In this document: piece by piece, positions 1 to 6,543 of the stretch
Position numbering within the stretch: the first letter of the stretch is position 1
Layout of the letters: every line of letters starts with the position of its first letter
From: a bacterium
Lineage (GTDB): Bacteria; SZUA-79; Acidulodesulfobacterales; Acidulodesulfobacteraceae
Reading direction: 5' to 3'
DNA length: 8,796 nucleotides
NCBI GenBank assembly: GCA_021781285.1
Contig: JAJXXD010000029.1
Span: forward strand, 1-8,796
Program-made: the position numbers and the translations under genes
The notes under the pieces: generated by a model
Told to the model about the DNA's origin: nothing
The model's input: only the letters and a program-made list of their open reading frames with translations
Database searches by the model: none

Positions 1-864
1 GAAAACCGGCTTGGCATTAATATCTAATCCTGATTTATACCCGAACATATTATATACGTCTTTAGCCATTTTTTCGTTAATCAACATCAGCGGAATGTTT
101 ACCGGACAGGCTCTTTCGCATTCGCCGCAACCTATGCATCTTCCGGAAAGATGGTAAGCCCTTATAAGATTCCACTGGGCATTGCCTGTTTCTTCCGAAT
201 TAGTGTCTATCCACTGAGGCATATTTTTTTCGACTATGCATCTGGAACAATAGCACAGCGGGCATGCCTGTCTGCAGGCATAACATTTGATGCATTTGTC
301 GAATTCTTGAGCCCAAAAAGCATTTTTCTCTTCCGCGCTCATAGATTCGAGCTTTTCTATTCCCGCATAAGGTTTAACGTTTCCCGACAAAACAAGTTTA
401 GGCTCTTCCGACTCTGCAAGAAAATCGTACAGTACCGGAATATGCTCTTCGCATATAAGGCATTTGTCGTAAACGGTAGATTCAGAAACATTTGTTTCGC
501 CTTTATCGGCAAGGTTCTGCTTTATTACGCCGTTGCATTCCACCCCGATAATTTTTATATTATCTCTGGAAATCTGATATTCCTGAATTAAGGCGTTAAC
601 CGCCTTCTCGTCACAGCCTTTAACGATTATGCCTATTTTCCCGAACTTTTTGACTTCCGGCTTTTTTAAGAACACCGCAAGGTCCTGAACGGCATGAGAA
701 CTGAAAGAAAGCTTTCCGGCTTCTTCCGCCTTTGTAATAAAAAGAGGCCTCATCCTGTAAGGGTTAGAACCATTGGTATAGCCTATTATCAGGCTGACCT
801 CTCCGCTTTCTAAAAGGTCTTTTGCAATTTTTTGCAGTTTTTCGTCGGTCTTTGTATTTGCCAT
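1..864 (-). CDS. FrhB-like / two-[4Fe-4S] ferredoxin subunit of Hdr-type complex (Flx-like), C-terminus cut off by window
   Basis: This open frame starts with ATG at 864-862 and runs off the left edge, giving 288 residues without a stop. The start is supported by AGGA about 7 nt upstream in the 11-bp gap after the mvhD-like gene. Residues about 20-150 resemble the N-terminal domain of coenzyme F420 hydrogenase/dehydrogenase beta subunits, with a GCD motif (C84), an ECNG motif (C110) and a C135-x2-C138 pair. Two ferredoxin motifs follow: C191/C194/C197/C201-P and C243/C246/C249/C253-P. Just after the first comes an extra cysteine cluster (C204, C206, C209). Proteins of this type sit beside hdrA and mvhD in sulfate reducers (the Flx-Hdr loci). 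The likely role is electron transfer, in the cytoplasm, between an electron donor and the Hdr core through the MvhD-like subunit. Whether it corresponds to FlxB or FlxC, and whether it binds a flavin, cannot be decided from this fragment. Confidence 0.85.
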   Translation of the reverse strand, partial: MANTKTDEKLQKIAKDLLESGEVSLIIGYTNGSNPYRMRPLFITKAEEAGKLSFSSHAVQDLAVFLKKPEVKKFGKIGIIVKGCDEKAVNALIQEYQISRDNIKIIGVECNGVIKQNLADKGETNVSESTVYDKCLICEEHIPVLYDFLAESEEPKLVLSGNVKPYAGIEKLESMSAEEKNAFWAQEFDKCIKCYACRQACPLCYCSRCIVEKNMPQWIDTNSEETGNAQWNLIRAYHLSGRCIGCGECERACPVNIPLMLINEKMAKDVYNMFGYKSGLDINAKPVF

Positions 865-875
865 AAATATATCCT

Positions 876-1358
876 TTATTTTTTTGTAAATATATCGGTT
901 GATTTGCCGGGCAGAGATTTAATTTTATCGGTAAATTCGTTTATTATAGAAACCCATTTGTTGCCCTCGGAAGCACTTACCCATGAAAACTCGACCCTGT
1001 CTAAATCGACTCCGAGATATCCGAGCAAATCCCTGAACGTCGCATATTTTCTTCTTGAATGGTAATTACCGCTCGTATAATGGCAGTCTCCCGGGTGGCA
1101 TCCCGAAACCAAAACTCCTTTTGCCCCTTTTTTAAACGCTTCTACTATAAAAAGAGGGTCTATCCTTCCGGTGCATGGAAGCTTTATAACTCTGACATTG
1201 TCGGAATACTTCATTCTGCTTGTTCCCGCAAGGTCTGCTCCGCTGTATGTACACCAGTTGCAGACAAACGCTATTATTCTAGGGTCGCCGGAGTTACCAC
1301 TCTCAATTTTTACATCGGTATGGTTTTGGCTTTCTTTTTTTACATCTTTATCTTCCAT
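876..1358 (-). CDS. mvhD: MvhD/FlxD-like [2Fe-2S] electron-transfer subunit
   Basis: This 160-residue protein belongs to the MvhD family (methyl-viologen-reducing hydrogenase delta subunit). Hallmarks are C33-N-W-C36 in a FVCNWC motif, the PCTGR motif (C62), and the GCHPGDCHY motif (C87, C92) followed by N98-Y-H and R102-R. In methanogens MvhD carries a [2Fe-2S] cluster and passes electrons from the hydrogenase to the flavin of HdrA; FlxD plays the same part in Flx-Hdr of sulfate reducers. The first 25 residues are polar, charged and probably disordered, and are longer than in many relatives. The ATG is well supported by GAAGGAGT about 9 nt upstream. The gene follows hdrA by 48 bp and precedes the FrhB-like gene by 11 bp, so it links the two modules of the complex. 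It is a stand-alone subunit here, not fused to HdrA as in some lineages. The symbol is a family name; flxD would be equally suitable. Confidence 0.93.
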   Translation of the reverse strand: MEDKDVKKESQNHTDVKIESGNSGDPRIIAFVCNWCTYSGADLAGTSRMKYSDNVRVIKLPCTGRIDPLFIVEAFKKGAKGVLVSGCHPGDCHYTSGNYHSRRKYATFRDLLGYLGVDLDRVEFSWVSASEGNKWVSIINEFTDKIKSLPGKSTDIFTKK

Positions 1359-1406
1359 TTCCGAAAGACTCCTTCTTTTACATTATTATGATTATGATTC
1401 TGCTTT

Positions 1407-3389
1407 TTATATCGCCAAAGCCTTTATTTCCGCGTATATCTGGTCGTCCATAAATCCTTTAACGTCGATAGACTTAGAGAAACAGGCGTTTACGCATGCC
1501 CCGCATCCGGTGCAAAGTCCGGGATTAACGTTAGCTACGACCTTTACGAGTTTTCCGCTCCTGTCTTTGATTTCTTTTCTGCTTATAGCATTGTAAGCGC
1601 AGACTCTCTGGCAGTAAAAACATGCAACGCACGTCGCTTCGTTGACGCCGGCTATAGTTCCTTCGACCTCGTATTCATTCTTTGAAAAAAGCCCTAATAT
1701 TTTAGAAGCGGCGGCCGATCCGGAAACAACTGATTCCGGAATATCTCTTGGTCCCTGCGCCATACCTGCAAGAAAAATGCCGGCAGTAGAAGACTCCGCC
1801 GGACGCAGTTTAGGATGCGATTCCGTAAAAAATCCATATTTATCATAAGATATTCCGAGCATCTGCGCAAGTTTGTCGGAGCCTTTTTTCGGTATTACGC
1901 CGGTAGCAAGAACGACCATATCGGCCGCAATTTCTACCTGATTTCCAGAAAGAGTATCTGCGCCTTTAACGATAAGTTTTCCTTCGTCTTCATATATTTT
2001 TGATACCCTGCCCCTTAAGTAAATTGCGCCGTCCTGCTCCATAGTGCTTCTGACGAACTCCTCATACCCCTTGCTAGTCGATCTTATATCTATATAAAAA
2101 ACATAGCTCTGGGAACCGTGAACCTTGTGGGCAAATAACTTAGCATGTTTTGCGGTGTACATACAGCACACTTTTGAACAATAAGGAACGCCTTTTTCCG
2201 GATCCCTCGAACCTACGCACTGAACAAAGACGATAGTCTGCGGGGTTTTACCATCGGAAGGTCTTTTAATGACGCCTTCCGTAGGACCTGAAGCGGACAG
2301 AATCCTTTCAAACTGCAAACCGGATATAACGTCTTTATATTTTCCGTATCCGTATTCTCCGTACATTGAGGTATCCATAAGGTCGTATCCGGTAGATGCG
2401 ACGATTGCTCCCACAGTTTCTTCTATAATTTCATCCTGCAAATCGAAATTTATACACTTGGGACCGCATGCATCGTAACATTTCTGGCATTTTCCGCCCT
2501 TTTTAAAGTGGAGGCAGACAGACCTGTCCAATACCGGAACAAGCGGAACCGCCTGTGGAAACGGAACGTATATTGCCGTCCTTTCGGAAAGGTTCACATT
2601 GAATTCGCTTTTGATGTTTTTATGCATCGGACAGGCATTCCAGCATTCACCGCATCCGGTGCAGTCTTTTTCGACGACGCTTCTTGCCTTTTTCTTTATT
2701 TTAACCTTAAAATTTCCGATATAACCCGAAATATCTTCAACTTCGGAATAAGTGTATAATTTTATATTTGGATGCTGGTTTGCTTCGACCATTTTAGGCG
2801 TCATTATACAACTTGAACAGTCAAGGGTGGGGAAAGTTTCGTCAAGCTGTATCATCTTTCCGCCTATCGAAGGTTCTTTTTCCACAAGTATAACTTCTAC
2901 TCCCCCGTTTGCAATATCGAGAGCCGCCTGTATTCCGGCTATTCCGCCGCCGATAACTAAAGCTTTTTTATTTAAAGGAACTCTGACGTCTTCGATAGGC
3001 TTGTCTCTTTTTACCTTCTCGACCATCATTTTCATTAAATCTACGGCTTTTGCGGTTGCCCTTTCTTTATCTTCGTGAACCCATGAAACCTGCTCCCTGA
3101 TATTGGCTATCTCGACAAAATACGGATTTAAACCTTCCTTTGCGGCGGCCTTTCTGAACGTATTTTCGTGCATATGGGGCGAGCATGCCGCAAGAACTAT
3201 GCCCGTTAAATTCTTTTCTTTTATTATATTTCTCAAGCTATTTTGACCCGGGTCGGAACACATATATTTGTAATCTAATGCGCTGACCACTCCCGGAATT
3301 TTAGCGGCTTCTTCCCTGACCTTCTCGACATCGACCGTTCCGGCGATATTGGAACCGCACCAGCAAACAAATACGCCTATTCTTGCCAT
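1407..3389 (-). CDS. hdrA: Heterodisulfide reductase subunit A-like FAD/iron-sulfur protein
   Basis: This 660-residue protein has the length of methanogen HdrA, the flavin subunit where electron bifurcation takes place. Visible in order: an N-terminal domain with C9, C11, C44 and C69; a Rossmann FAD-binding motif GGGIAG at 147-152 followed by E170; a DCSSC motif (C191, C194); an inserted ferredoxin region with C243/C246/C249/C253-P and C292 plus C301/C304/C308/C312; the family signature CVGSRD (C391) with C404, C408 and C409; a second nucleotide-binding part ending in ATGV and in GIFLAGMAQGP near 537-547; and a C-terminal two-cluster ferredoxin domain with C587/C590/C593/C597 and C626/C629/C632/C636. 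The number of motifs agrees with the six [4Fe-4S] clusters known in structures of HdrA. Neither C-terminal motif has the usual proline after its fourth cysteine. The start is supported by GAGG about 9 nt upstream. HdrB/HdrC upstream and MvhD downstream make it the core of a cytoplasmic complex. The physiological substrates are not known. Confidence 0.95.
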   Translation of the reverse strand: MARIGVFVCWCGSNIAGTVDVEKVREEAAKIPGVVSALDYKYMCSDPGQNSLRNIIKEKNLTGIVLAACSPHMHENTFRKAAAKEGLNPYFVEIANIREQVSWVHEDKERATAKAVDLMKMMVEKVKRDKPIEDVRVPLNKKALVIGGGIAGIQAALDIANGGVEVILVEKEPSIGGKMIQLDETFPTLDCSSCIMTPKMVEANQHPNIKLYTYSEVEDISGYIGNFKVKIKKKARSVVEKDCTGCGECWNACPMHKNIKSEFNVNLSERTAIYVPFPQAVPLVPVLDRSVCLHFKKGGKCQKCYDACGPKCINFDLQDEIIEETVGAIVASTGYDLMDTSMYGEYGYGKYKDVISGLQFERILSASGPTEGVIKRPSDGKTPQTIVFVQCVGSRDPEKGVPYCSKVCCMYTAKHAKLFAHKVHGSQSYVFYIDIRSTSKGYEEFVRSTMEQDGAIYLRGRVSKIYEDEGKLIVKGADTLSGNQVEIAADMVVLATGVIPKKGSDKLAQMLGISYDKYGFFTESHPKLRPAESSTAGIFLAGMAQGPRDIPESVVSGSAAASKILGLFSKNEYEVEGTIAGVNEATCVACFYCQRVCAYNAISRKEIKDRSGKLVKVVANVNPGLCTGCGACVNACFSKSIDVKGFMDDQIYAEIKALAI

Positions 3390-3432
3390 AATATATACCT
3401 CGTATATCGCTCTATTTTTGTTTATATTTCAT

Positions 3433-4317
3433 TTATTGTTGATTGGGTAATCCTTCAATCTTTTTTAAAACCCTGTCTGCGGCAACCATATGTCCGTCTA
3501 TTGCAAGGTCTTTGGGGGTTATCCCGAAAGAAAGGCCTAACAGCTCCGTTATAAAAAGAACGGGCAATCCAAGTTTTTCGTCATATTTTCTTTCTATTTC
3601 CCTCTGCCTTACGTCTAAATTGGAATGGCATAGGGGACATGCAACCACTACAAGGTCGGCTCCGTGTTTTTTAATATCGTAAAGTATGTTGCCCGTCAAA
3701 GCCATAACGACGTCCGGTTTGGAAAGCGAGTTAATGGCCCCGCAACATTCCGTTTTAAAGGAATAATCCACCGGTTCGGCTCCCGTAAGCGCAACTAGTT
3801 CGTCCATGGTAACCGGATTTTCAGGGTCGTCGAACTTCATAATTTTTGGAGGTCTTACTAACAGACATCCGTAATACGATGCAACCTTAAGACCCGATAA
3901 GGGTTTTTTCACCATAGATTTTATTTTGTCTTTGCCCACGACGCCGATAAGAAATTCGAGCATATTGTTAATGCTCATTTCAGCTTTATAAGGCATTTCT
4001 AAAGAATCCGTTATTTTCTTTTTAAGGATATCATCGGTTTTTAGTTCATAGTCGGCGCTTTTAAGCCTGTTGGAACAAGCCGCGCATGGCGCAAGAACGG
4101 ATTCGTATCCGCCGTTTTCAGCTATCGCAAGATTTCTTGCCGGAAGGGCAACGGACAAATTATGATTTATGCTGTGCGCCGCGGAAGCTCCGCAACAGTT
4201 CCAGTCCGGTATTTCCTTTACTTCTATGTTTAGGGTCTCGAGTATCTTCAATAAAGATACTTCATATTCGAACGACGTTCCTTTAAGCGAACATCCGGGG
4301 TAATATGCTAATTTCAT
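3433..4317 (-). CDS. hdrB: Heterodisulfide reductase subunit B-like CCG-domain protein
   Basis: This 294-residue protein contains two complete CCG domains. The first uses C9, C41-C42-G and C78-x2-C81; the second uses C151, C191-C192-G and C227-x2-C230. Spacings fit the family rule (about 31-39 residues to CCG, then about 34 to CxxC). In methanogen HdrB these ten cysteines hold two noncubane [4Fe-4S] clusters that cleave the CoM-S-S-CoB disulfide. All ligands are kept, so this subunit probably reduces a disulfide or a related thiol compound. In a bacterium without methanogenic coenzymes the acceptor must differ; DsrC trisulfide or another protein or small-molecule disulfide has been proposed for relatives. 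No membrane segment is seen. The ATG gives the typical MKLAYYPGC opening; GGAG lies about 12 nt upstream, a rather long spacing. It lies 38 bp after hdrC and 43 bp before hdrA. Confidence 0.95.
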   Translation of the reverse strand: MKLAYYPGCSLKGTSFEYEVSLLKILETLNIEVKEIPDWNCCGASAAHSINHNLSVALPARNLAIAENGGYESVLAPCAACSNRLKSADYELKTDDILKKKITDSLEMPYKAEMSINNMLEFLIGVVGKDKIKSMVKKPLSGLKVASYYGCLLVRPPKIMKFDDPENPVTMDELVALTGAEPVDYSFKTECCGAINSLSKPDVVMALTGNILYDIKKHGADLVVVACPLCHSNLDVRQREIERKYDEKLGLPVLFITELLGLSFGITPKDLAIDGHMVAADRVLKKIEGLPNQQ

Positions 4318-4355
4318 ATATTATGGTTTCTCCCGATTACGGATAATTTTAATTT

Positions 4356-4904
4356 TTACTCGAAATCTTTAAAAATTTTAGCAATTTGATTTAAATCGGC
4401 TATTTTTTCTCCGTGCATCTTAAGTTTGCCCTTTTCAAGCATTTTAGGGGCCAAAAACATATCTCTAAAAAGATGCCGCGTCTTTAACTTGTATTTGCCG
4501 ACAAGCTCAAGTTCGAATATTCTGCCGTTGGACTTGACGTTGTCGAGAAAGACTTCATGAAACATCTGGACTTCTTTTTCTACTTTAGACACGATGCCTT
4601 TTTTCTCGGCTATTTCTCTCAGAACGTCCATAATTCCGGTAACCTCGAATCCTTTTGGACAACGGGTGGAACAGGTGTTGCAAGAAACGCACAGCCATAT
4701 GGTTTTGGAATTCAGCACTTTATCTTCCATTCCGAGTTCCGTCATTTTTATAATCTGGTTTGGCGTATAGTCCATCTCGAAGTTGACGGGACATCCGGCT
4801 GAACACTTACCGCATTGATAACATTTCGCCAGCTTGTCGTGCAGCATCGCTTCGACCTGCGCAGCAAAGTTTCGCCTATTTTGTTCGTTTATGACAGTTT
4901 TCAT
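4356..4904 (-). CDS. hdrC: Heterodisulfide reductase subunit C-like two-[4Fe-4S] protein
   Basis: This 182-residue protein is a short HdrC: a ferredoxin-like domain with C28/C31/C34/C38-P and C72/C75/C78/C82-P, each binding one [4Fe-4S] cluster, followed by a helical tail without membrane segments. HdrC carries electrons between HdrA and the catalytic HdrB in the cytoplasmic complex. The lack of transmembrane helices speaks against the membrane-bound HdrE/DsrK-type arrangement. It is the first gene of the hdr operon, reading from the strong promoter at 5019-4991 after a leader of about 80 nt. No convincing Shine-Dalgarno sequence precedes the ATG (only a weak GGTAT), yet the MKTVINEQN start precedes the first cysteine motif by the usual distance, so the start is likely right. 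It is a separate gene, not fused to hdrB. Confidence 0.94.
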   Translation of the reverse strand: MKTVINEQNRRNFAAQVEAMLHDKLAKCYQCGKCSAGCPVNFEMDYTPNQIIKMTELGMEDKVLNSKTIWLCVSCNTCSTRCPKGFEVTGIMDVLREIAEKKGIVSKVEKEVQMFHEVFLDNVKSNGRIFELELVGKYKLKTRHLFRDMFLAPKMLEKGKLKMHGEKIADLNQIAKIFKDFE

Positions 4905-4983
4905 ATTAATATACCGGGATTATTTTAAATTTGATTTATTATTTAATTATCTATATATATATTTTTATGAATTTTAAAAAACG
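4905..4983 (-). other. AT-rich untranslated leader of the hdr operon
   Basis: Between the predicted transcription start and hdrC there are about 80 nt with an alternating TA run (about 4952-4961) and little G or C. I see no riboswitch-like stem, no leader peptide and no terminator hairpin. This A/U-rich unstructured leader may favour ribosome access in place of the missing Shine-Dalgarno sequence; that is inference. Confidence 0.4.
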
Positions 4984-4990
4984 TCTTATT

Positions 4991-5019
4991 ATTATAATTT
5001 ATTCATAGTTTTTAGTCAA
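4991..5019 (-). promoter_or_regulatory. Sigma-70-type promoter of the hdr operon
   Basis: On the minus strand there is TTGACT (5019-5014) as -35, a spacer of exactly 17 bp, and a perfect TATAAT (4996-4991) as -10. This is one base from full consensus with ideal spacing, and lies in the only gap upstream of hdrC. Transcription would start near 4984, giving a leader of about 80 nt that is nearly all A/T and shows no stable hairpin. The promoter lies within 30 bp of the rimO stop codon. Found by reading, not by experiment. Confidence 0.75.
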
Positions 5020-5045
5020 GAAATTTTAAGTCCCTAATAATGCTT

Positions 5046-6377
5046 TTATGGTGCGCCCAATAAATCGTAATCCTTTGCTTTTAATATCTTAACGGACATA
5101 AAACCTCCGTCGGTTTTATTTGCAAAATTATTTTTTAAACCGCCTGCATAAGTATAAACGCATCCGTCGATATCCGGAGCCTGGAAGTAAGTTCTCAGCT
5201 TTGCGGTTTTATTGTTTGTTTCGTCGATTATCGCTTCGTATGTCCGCCCTATATGCTTGGATAATATGTGCGGCATAAGTGTTTTTTGGGTTTCCATTAA
5301 CAGTTTATATCTTTCCGATTTTGTCTTTGCGTTTACTTTTAAATCATATTTATAAGAAGGGGCGGATCTTTCGTCGGAATATTTAAAAACCCCGAGATTA
5401 TCGAATTTAACATCTTTAACGAACTCTAAAAGCTCCTCGAAATCTTTATCGGTTTCTCCGGGAAAACCCGCTATCAGAGACGTCCTTAATGCGGCAGGCG
5501 GTATTTCTTTTTTCAATTTTTGAATCAAATTTATTATGTCTTTTTTAGTTTCACCGCGCTTCATAAGCTTCAAGATGCGGTCGCTTATATGCTGAACGGG
5601 CATATCGATATATTTCAGGATTTTTTCTTCGTTTTTTATCAGGCTTATTAAATCGTCGGTAAATAAAGTTTTTAGCGGATATAAATACATAAGCCTTATC
5701 CACTTGATTTCCTTTATTTCGGCAAGCTCCCTTAAAAGCCGGTATAGTCCGTTTTTTATGTTTAGATCGATTCCGTAATAAGAAGTATCCTGAGAAACTA
5801 TTATAAGTTCTCTTACGCCGGTTGCGGCTAAATATAAGGCTTCGCTTATAATTTCTTCTGCAGGCTTAGACTTATATGCTCCTCTTATCGAAGGAATCGT
5901 GCAAAAAGAACAAGTTCTGCCGCACCCCTCGGATATTTTAAGATATGCGGTTCTTTTTAAATTAAAATGCTCCCTTTCAAATTTTTCCGATCCATCAAAA
6001 TTTTTATTTTTTATTTTTTTACCGGTTATCGAGGCAAGTTCTTCGACTATTTTTCCCTCGTCGAAAGTCGTAAGAAAGATATCGACTTCGGGAAGTTCAG
6101 CTTTAAGGGCTTCAATATTGTTGTTTACCATACAGCCGGTTACCGCTATGTATTTAATACCGCCGGACTGTTTTTTCTTTACGGCTTCCATGATTACGCC
6201 TATGGATTCTTTTCTTGCCGCCTCGATAAATCCGCAGGTATTAATAACGCAGACATCGCAGTTATCTATATCGGAGGTAAATTTTATATCCGATTTTTCA
6301 AGGCGGGTAAACATAGCTTCAGAATCCACCTGATTTTTCGGACATCCTAAACTTATAAGATTAAAACTGAAGGGCAT
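5046..6377 (-). CDS. rimO: Ribosomal protein S12 methylthiotransferase RimO
   Basis: This 443-residue protein (E. coli RimO has about 440) is a radical-SAM methylthiotransferase that adds a methylthio group to a conserved aspartate of ribosomal protein S12. Domains: an N-terminal MTTase domain (about 1-115) with the family signature LGCPKN (C12), C48 in NTCGF and C82 in TGCM, holding one [4Fe-4S] cluster; a radical-SAM barrel (about 140-360) with C152-x3-C156-x2-C159 for the SAM-binding cluster, and the DMPVQHISDRIL and GFPGET motifs; and a C-terminal TRAM domain (about 374-441) with APDIDG. The LGCPKNQVDSE opening and APDIDG separate RimO from the tRNA enzyme MiaB. The segment after FKYS reads DERSAP, which departs from the common EEGT form. 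No Shine-Dalgarno sequence is visible before the ATG, but the start is at the normal distance from C12. It is the sole gene between the efflux operon and the hdr operon. Confidence 0.96.
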   Translation of the reverse strand: MPFSFNLISLGCPKNQVDSEAMFTRLEKSDIKFTSDIDNCDVCVINTCGFIEAARKESIGVIMEAVKKKQSGGIKYIAVTGCMVNNNIEALKAELPEVDIFLTTFDEGKIVEELASITGKKIKNKNFDGSEKFEREHFNLKRTAYLKISEGCGRTCSFCTIPSIRGAYKSKPAEEIISEALYLAATGVRELIIVSQDTSYYGIDLNIKNGLYRLLRELAEIKEIKWIRLMYLYPLKTLFTDDLISLIKNEEKILKYIDMPVQHISDRILKLMKRGETKKDIINLIQKLKKEIPPAALRTSLIAGFPGETDKDFEELLEFVKDVKFDNLGVFKYSDERSAPSYKYDLKVNAKTKSERYKLLMETQKTLMPHILSKHIGRTYEAIIDETNNKTAKLRTYFQAPDIDGCVYTYAGGLKNNFANKTDGGFMSVKILKAKDYDLLGAP

Positions 6378-6409
6378 TTATTTTCTAACGAAGGATTTAT
6401 TTTTTTATA

Positions 6410-6438
6410 TTGACAAATGACTTTAAAGTCATTATCAT
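6410..6438 (+). promoter_or_regulatory. Promoter of the TolC/MacA efflux operon
   Basis: A perfect TTGACA -35 box (6410-6415) is followed after 17 bp by TATCAT (6433-6438), which matches the -10 consensus in 5 of 6 bases. Transcription would start near 6445, giving a leader of about 100 nt before the TolC gene. A perfect TATAAT at 6439-6444 lies 23 bp from the -35 box, too far for normal use. The spacer is almost wholly taken up by a palindrome (separate entry), so the promoter is probably controlled. Confidence 0.65.
6416..6433. promoter_or_regulatory. Perfect 18-bp palindrome in promoter spacer, candidate operator
   Basis: AATGACTTTAAAGTCATT reads the same on both strands with no mismatch. 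It begins at the base after the -35 box and ends on the first base of the -10 box. Two half-sites ATGACT/AGTCAT meet around a central TTAA. A dimeric repressor (TetR, MarR or similar) bound here would block RNA polymerase; alternatively a MerR-type activator could bind, though these prefer spacers of 19-20 bp. No regulator gene lies in the window. The palindrome is certain; its function is inferred. Confidence 0.65.
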
Positions 6439-6460
6439 TATAATTATTATACTTAATTTA

Positions 6461-6488
6461 TTTATATGAATTTATATTTTATTTACAA
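6461..6488 (-). promoter_or_regulatory. Possible rimO promoter (weak)
   Basis: On the minus strand TTGTAA (6488-6483) and TATAAA (6466-6461) are separated by 16 bp. The -10 matches consensus in 5 of 6 bases and the -35 in 4 of 6. The region is so AT-rich that such matches arise easily. If real, the rimO leader would pass through the palindrome at 6416-6433, which could fold as a short hairpin in the RNA. Confidence 0.3.
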
Positions 6489-6543
6489 TAAGACTGTATA
6501 ATTATTTATAATAATATAAAACGGCGGTTAAAGCCAGAAAAAA

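Larger units (their letters stand above)
6378..6543. other. Divergent intergenic region between rimO and the efflux operon
   Basis: These 166 bp are strongly AT-rich and hold the efflux promoter, the 18-bp palindrome and a possible rimO promoter. The part from about 6450 to 6530 is low-complexity A/T with imperfect repeats of AATTTAT. No open frame, small RNA or terminator-like hairpin is seen. Confidence 0.7.

Noticed and set aside
151..591. Plus-strand open frame of 146 codons
   Set aside because: It lies wholly inside the minus-strand FrhB-like gene, whose cysteine motifs are clearly real; the plus-strand product has no family character.
1381..1400. Tandem ATTATG repeats in the hdrA-mvhD gap
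   Set aside because: Two short copies in AT-rich DNA with no promoter beside them; chance is the simplest explanation.
1171..1596. Plus-strand open frame overlapping the mvhD-hdrA junction
   Set aside because: It is antisense to two well-recognised genes and has a low-complexity hydrophobic product with no motif.
4945..4965. Alternating TA run in the hdrC leader, considered as a repeat element or structured RNA
   Set aside because: It is short, low in complexity, and has no paired G/C stem; it fits the general A/T bias of the gaps.
5899..6350. Two plus-strand open frames inside rimO
   Set aside because: Both are antisense to the conserved RimO N-terminal half and resemble nothing known.
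6497..6502. A perfect TATAAT closer to the TolC gene, considered as the main -10 box
   Set aside because: No -35-like sequence lies 16-18 bp upstream, and the TG before it is not in the extended -10 position. It could be a minor start, but the 6410-6438 promoter is better.
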